Part shown: piece by piece, positions 61,701-64,000 of the stretch
How the letters are laid out: each line of letters opens with the position of its first letter
Numbering within the stretch: the first letter of the stretch is position 1
Source: Cellvibrio sp. pealriver
Lineage (GTDB): Bacteria > Pseudomonadota > Gammaproteobacteria > Pseudomonadales > Cellvibrionaceae
DNA length: 64,000 nucleotides
Direction: 5' to 3'
Assembly: GCF_001183545.1 (NCBI RefSeq)
Contig: NZ_KQ236688.1
Location: 4,228,395 to 4,292,394 of the forward strand
Notes under the pieces: model-generated
Told to the model about the DNA's origin: nothing
Database searches by the model: none
What the model saw: the letters and a program-made list of their open reading frames with translations, nothing else
Made by a program: the position numbers and the translations under genes

Positions 61701-62146
61701 GTGAACGTTTTGAGCACGCGCACTTAAAAGAAGGTTGTGAAGCTTGCCACCAATACATCGATGGCATCGGTTTCGGTTTGGAAAATTACAATGCGCTGGG
61801 GCTGTATGTCACATCGGAAAAAACCGACAACGGTTTGATTAAGGCGATTAATTCGCTAGGTTATATCGGCAGTTTGAATTCAGCAGAAACCTATCTGTCC
61901 GAATCAGAGCCTGTGGTGCCTTATCACGGCATGGATGAATTGGCGGGTTTGATTGCAGGCAGTTCCAATGCCAAAGCTTGTTATGTGCGCCAGTGGTATC
62001 GCTACACGCGTGGGCAACTGGAAGATGTCACCGACAGTTGTACGTTACAGGTTTTTGGTAAAACATTTAAAGAATCGAGCAATGCCAGCATGTTGGATTT
62101 GATGATCCAATTTACCCAAACCAAAAATTATATTTTGCGTAAATAA
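55709..62146 (+). CDS. Giant secreted fusion: starch-binding modules, PQQ sugar dehydrogenase, cytochrome c sites and DUF1592-type domains
   Basis: A 2145-residue secreted protein. Signal peptide to about Ala36; a starch-binding N-domain (37-118); three CBM26-like modules (about 125-225, 287-385, 1374-1464; WPGPAM/WPGK and VIFSNNGANQTANL motifs); a polyserine linker (228-285); an Ig-like domain (390-475); a glucose/sorbosone-dehydrogenase-type PQQ propeller (about 480-890; GMLSMAFDPYFASNGFIYVYYI, GIGEGGYG, WSMGHRNPWRWSFD); CxxCH sites CAGCH (about 1040), CAHCH (1118), CIGCH (1577) and CEACH (2009); two Big_2 domains (1204-1370); a repeat domain (1474-1563); and PSD/DUF1587-1592-1595-1588-1585-type domains (1654-2145). 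It may oxidise starch-derived sugars and pass electrons through its haems. The DUF1552 partner follows by 17 nt. Confidence 0.85.
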   Translation: MHTSSFLIAWKWQRYFIFLFVIVFALVYARASHAQAWSNSYFRGTPNNWAATAMTKNASTGLWETQQAFAGINPRFKISRNADNWNEAYPAQDFLITGGDGDYKITFNDTSKAITVTKLPISIPANNICFNNPNNFAAPYIYFWNPLPAGAVTPLPAWPGKSMTKRGTFYCYDFTASIPSGMQMPTSLDVIFSNNGANQTANLKYTGAACYENNVWKALSQCGFTVAVSSSSASSSSSIVSSSAGNSSSSISSSLAASSSVLSSSSASLALSSQSSIAVSSSVGSIAAAKTKIYFKNTANWASVNIHYFNVVPAMTASTWPGPAMIKNIAAPTFFSHEFASTVNSAGIVFSANGNPKTIDLNFVAPNNCYDFGTASWKTASACGVPAELVANAGVDRKANINTRQALSAAASTGDYVTASWTSAAWTGALSGKQIVTPILTATGNITVTLTLTAADGSTATDTMVINVVAATQALPERPLLDAPLGFPITGTVSAGKYRFVNAYPNLNEFFFSPVMVTNDGVNDLVYVVDKEGAIYVFPNKENVLASEVRKLLDIKSTVLNKNESGMLSMAFDPYFASNGFIYVYYIFGETDNFYPRTDGIVGGKTGDAIIERWTVDNPANPTSAGAKVEVLRIPQIGEDHKGGMMQFHPTEHYLYVGIGEGGYGHSAFAQNPLPSDPYNRRTNNSAQDPTTLRGKFIRIEPLAQAVNGKYYRVPADNPFVNRAGYLPEIWSMGHRNPWRWSFDTDAPYTLWETEIGQDTDLAYEEVNIITKGQNYGWPVCEGIRNRGALGGDAAKNCSTDFVPPREGYGRTSGVSIIGGFVYRGTDLPNLNGSFIFGDYVSKRLWSVSNDGQAKKLISEAFPHYISSIGKDLKKNLLISSHGRELGGPSSIFKVVDDDVASAQIPPTLSSTGLFADVANVIPAQGVIEYQVNTGGWFDGGNMRHFVVVPNASKISFDPTNVWNLPVGSVLVKHLSVATSATAKKPFTTSVLFRQETGWQAANYRWNSTGTDATLVTESSVEPDGGLVNVVRKVETGSSCAGCHKNAEGQLTPLALDTRQLNGNFNYQGVTRNQLDVLNTIGLFTASIGNATTYEQFAAPDDANQNLTLRAKSYLHTNCAHCHSGYSGGMDLRFSTALEAMKIVNEHNRIVPGIPANSNIYKYQTGAGMRMPYGSVATNPAAENVFRNWINALGVDVVQTGIEIAATTVSPEVNQVVGLNLESVYSNGTRLAAAGSITWSSSNPAVISTQGKTGAAINLTALAAGSVTITATSDAYTASITLDVIPASNPVTALAITGTANLRIKAGETQQLVAVGTNSDGLLGMTSQVNWTSSNTAVASVSATGLITAGASAGTAIITATYATLSTTYTVTSLGAGQYVYVKKPANWATVNTHIWTNQNGVETNRTGGWPGPAATEVATKYGAGWLRLFIPQAWANTAGNTNIIFSNNGANQTANLTVSQTNPSWYDAAWLAAEPASAVVEAGTQIQVGNGTATIANSANLSGKLFVPGTLVDIKANAAGPGMQFVHWEGTGAAYLLDANSAITKMVVGNAASLTLLAVFDSITDQHQVARSHYQSQGCIGCHGSDGNGSPSLLDLQTRYTQTSLANYIAANMPKGNVGSCTGTCASSIAAMIFAEAFIPPAGVCDAENLDDLIPQDRSFRLLSTLEYNNSVRDLLGLANNIDVTTGRIPADLPVNGFKTNANTVFTNDYAKGYVLAAEAAAAMVSNIYSLTPGCSNATCFAQTFGKRAYRRPLSATEVNKLVTLQSAQGNLALLTAILSSPSMLYRSEVGELKGNYYELTDYEVAAMLSYTYWATTPDAALMAAADAGQLSTPQQISSKVAQMLQDPKAQVAFERFIRGWLDLEKDIKSTAISDSLKADMKNETIEMVKRTVFGGGSYNELLTANYSYMSQQLAAHYGLTWPGGSGVQRVDYNAANAERRGILGHAGILAIQSASEKTHPVKRGLFVRRNLMCQDFPPPPIGAELKPQEDPSLTVRERFEHAHLKEGCEACHQYIDGIGFGLENYNALGLYVTSEKTDNGLIKAINSLGYIGSLNSAETYLSESEPVVPYHGMDELAGLIAGSSNAKACYVRQWYRYTRGQLEDVTDSCTLQVFGKTFKESSNASMLDLMIQFTQTKNYILRK

Positions 62147-62163
62147 TCGAGGCGGGCATCACT

Positions 62164-63492
62164 ATGAATCTATTAAAAAATAAAATGCAGCGTCGCGATT
62201 TTTTGCGCACTATTGCCAAATTGGGTTTGACTACGGCATTCACTAGTCAGTTTATGTTGTCATCGAATGTATTTGCACAAACGGCGGGTGCAAAACGGTT
62301 TGTGATGGTGTATTACCCTAACGGGTGTGTGCGCGATAAATGGCATTCATACAATGTGGGTGCTTTAGGGGCGAATAGTTTTGCGACCAGCCCGTTACAA
62401 CACTTGAATGCGCATATCACAAAATTAGTGCCGATCAAAAATTTAACCTACAACGGTCACGGCGGCAGCTCCGGTCACCCTGAAGCCTGTCGCGGTGTGT
62501 TTGCCGGTGGGCAGGAATACGCACCCACATTTGATGTTGCCATTGGTGAAGCGCTTGGTGGGCGGTTAACAAAAAACATGCATGTAGGTGTTTGGTCGAG
62601 CAAAGCAAAGGGTGCGGAATACATGCCCTTTACCGATAAAAACCGCAATAAAATTCAGGTGTCAGATAATCCACAGCAGGTGTACGACGCATTGCTCGCC
62701 GACGTTGTTGGTAGCAGTAGCGGAACGCCGGACCCCGATGCTGCGCGCCGCCGTAAAGTGTTGGAAGCCTTGCATGAAAATTTGGATGTATTGCAAGCCA
62801 ATACATTGAACGTAAAACAACAAGGCAAATTATTAACGCACGAAGAAGCCCTGAATTATTATCAAAATACATTATCGGGCACATTGGATATCGGCAGCAC
62901 AGGTTTTGCCCGCCCCACCATCGGCATGACCGGTATTGACGACGATGCCGATGCAATTGCCAAAGCGCAAATGCGTAATATCGCCATGGCATTTCAGGCA
63001 AATATCACACGCACAGCGAGCTTCCAATTTATGGGCGCGCAAGATGAGTCACTTAAAATTAATTTCCCCAGTATTCGCCCTTACATGGGGGATTACGGTT
63101 CCGGTGAAAAATTAAATTACAACGAAACCCGCAGCCATGTCAGCTCACACAATGAATCATCATTGTTCGATGCACAAACCCGTTGGTACAACATTATGGT
63201 TGCTTACTTAATGGACGAACTTGCCGCCCGCCCCGATGTAGCCTACGGCGGAACTTTGCTGGATAACACCTTAATTCTAGTAATGTCCGAAGTCGGTGGT
63301 GGCAACCACCAACAAGAAAATCCCGGTATTTATGTCGCAGGCGGTGCAGGTAATGCCCTCCGCTCCGGTACTGCAATCGATGCAAACAACACTGGCATGT
63401 CAAATTTGTATTTGGATATTGCCAAAGCATTTGGTTTGAATTGGACGCGTTATGGGAATAGTTCGGGTGGTATTGCAGGGTTCTTGCGTTAA
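62164..63492 (+). CDS. DUF1552 family secreted protein
   Basis: A 442-residue protein with a Tat-like signal (MQRRDFLRTIAKLGLTTAFTSQFML; Arg10-Arg11) and DUF1552 features: RFVMVYYPNGCVRDKWHSYNVG, NLTYNGHGGSSGHPEACRGVFAGG, LDNTLILVMSEVGGGNHQQENPGIYVAGGAG. DUF1552 genes regularly follow DUF1592/DUF1587-type genes, in Planctomycetes and in some polysaccharide-degrading gammaproteobacteria; the activity is unknown. It is 17 nt downstream of the giant redox gene and is followed by a terminator. Confidence 0.92.
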   Translation: MNLLKNKMQRRDFLRTIAKLGLTTAFTSQFMLSSNVFAQTAGAKRFVMVYYPNGCVRDKWHSYNVGALGANSFATSPLQHLNAHITKLVPIKNLTYNGHGGSSGHPEACRGVFAGGQEYAPTFDVAIGEALGGRLTKNMHVGVWSSKAKGAEYMPFTDKNRNKIQVSDNPQQVYDALLADVVGSSSGTPDPDAARRRKVLEALHENLDVLQANTLNVKQQGKLLTHEEALNYYQNTLSGTLDIGSTGFARPTIGMTGIDDDADAIAKAQMRNIAMAFQANITRTASFQFMGAQDESLKINFPSIRPYMGDYGSGEKLNYNETRSHVSSHNESSLFDAQTRWYNIMVAYLMDELAARPDVAYGGTLLDNTLILVMSEVGGGNHQQENPGIYVAGGAGNALRSGTAIDANNTGMSNLYLDIAKAFGLNWTRYGNSSGGIAGFLR

Positions 63493-63509
63493 TTTTTATT
63501 CCTTCATGT

Positions 63510-63552
63510 AAAAGCTATCTGCTGTTAAAGGTGGATAGCTTTTATTTTTTAG
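63510..63552 (+). terminator. Terminator after the DUF1552 gene
   Basis: AAAAGCTATC (63510-63519) with GATAGCTTTT (63534-63543), then a T-rich tail, 18 bp after the stop codon. Confidence 0.85.
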
Positions 63553-63591
63553 TGTTGTTTATTTTCAGGTCTTTGATATTCCCAAGGAGCA

Positions 63592-64000
63592 ATGATGCTT
63601 TTCGCGAACCCCAAAAATTGGTCTGTATTTTGTGTCCCATTTTGGGTATTGGTTTTGAATGGCATATTAGTTCATTCGTCTTATGCGGCCACCAATAACC
63701 CCGTTGAGGTTAATGGGGCTTATGTATTTGTTGCTGGTAATGGTGAGCGGCTTCGAATAACCCCTTATGGTGAATTTATCGTTCGTGTACAGCGTATTCG
63801 TACTGGCGAAAACTTCCTACCGGATGATCACTATGAAATGGTAGAGCGCCACGATTGGTCTCGTGATTTTCGCATGCAGGAGTTGACCGAAAATTGGAAT
63901 CTGGTTAGCCCTAAAAATCCAACATTAAAAATTACGGTTGATAAAAAAACACTGACGTTAACTTTTTTTCGGAAGAAAAAAACAGTGCTGCAAGAGGAGA
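63592..64000 (+). CDS. Start of a secreted glycoside hydrolase, probably GH31 (3' end outside window)
   Basis: An open frame of 136 codons from ATG 63592 (AAGGAG before it; a second ATG follows at once) that runs off the window. It has a signal peptide (VFCVPFWVLVLNGILVHSSYAA) and then EVNGAYVFVAGNGERLRITPYGEFIVRVQRI...LKITVDKKTLTLTFFRKK, which resembles the N-terminal beta-sandwich of GH31 alpha-glucosidases (the 'LRITPYG..IVRV' strand). The catalytic barrel is not in view. An alpha-glucosidase or transglucosidase beside starch-binding redox proteins would fit, but this rests on the N-domain only. Confidence 0.55.
   Translation, partial: MMLFANPKNWSVFCVPFWVLVLNGILVHSSYAATNNPVEVNGAYVFVAGNGERLRITPYGEFIVRVQRIRTGENFLPDDHYEMVERHDWSRDFRMQELTENWNLVSPKNPTLKITVDKKTLTLTFFRKKKTVLQEE

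Overview
The window looks like a chromosome segment of a Cellvibrio-like gammaproteobacterium (family Cellvibrionaceae). The reasons are the polyserine linkers in secreted carbohydrate-active proteins, the many carbohydrate-binding modules, and Pseudomonas-like synteny around rpoD-dnaG-yqeY-rpsU/tsaD-folB-folK and around proA-nadD-rsfS-rlmH-mrdA-mrdB-mltB-rlpA-dacA. The organism call is inference; no rRNA gene is present to confirm it.

Layout. 1-2741: end of a methyl-accepting chemotaxis protein, a beta-barrel porin and a small PstS-like protein. 2922-5326: ABC-F ATPase ybiT and a TerB/J-domain protein. 5407-19052: a 13.6 kb integrated element bounded by 48-bp direct repeats of the 3' part of a CAT-anticodon tRNA gene. 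19005-29529: the tRNA, rpoD, dnaG, yqeY, rpsU, tsaD, folB, folK, a CorA-type transporter, a pteridine-reductase-like SDR and cca. 29530-33140: a structured RNA candidate, an EamA transporter, a TorF-type outer-membrane protein and galE. 33538-40153: a secreted CBM32-CBM32-di-heme oxidoreductase and a GH16 lipoprotein. 40385-44849: degV, a PhoP/PhoQ-like system with a PepSY gene, and a His-rich glycine-zipper protein. 45124-54494: proline/NAD/ribosome-assembly genes followed by cell-elongation and peptidoglycan genes. 54578-64000: a DUF805 protein, then a starch-directed redox locus with a 2145-residue fusion (starch-binding modules, PQQ sugar dehydrogenase, several cytochrome c motifs, DUF1592-type domains), its DUF1552 partner, and the start of a probable GH31 enzyme.

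The most unusual region is the integrated element. It combines a tyrosine integrase and an AlpA-like regulator with what reads as a complete IncQ (RSF1010/R1162)-type core. That core has a RepA helicase, a RepC-like initiator, four 21-bp iterons, an oriT with the IncQ-type nic core, divergent mobC, and a MobQ relaxase with Tyr25. The AlpA-like gene is translationally coupled to repA in the place where RSF1010 has its repF repressor gene. No RepB-type primase is visible. The element also carries one isolated type IVB/IncI secretion subunit (DotA/TraY), a repeated palindromic operator (GTTAG-N3-CTAAC, three copies), two proteins sharing an LPD7-like domain, and a leftward five-gene cassette (GNAT, two tiny charged proteins, a YkgJ-type cysteine-cluster protein and a short protein) of unknown function.

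All family assignments come from reading motifs by eye and from remembered family features. No database search was run.
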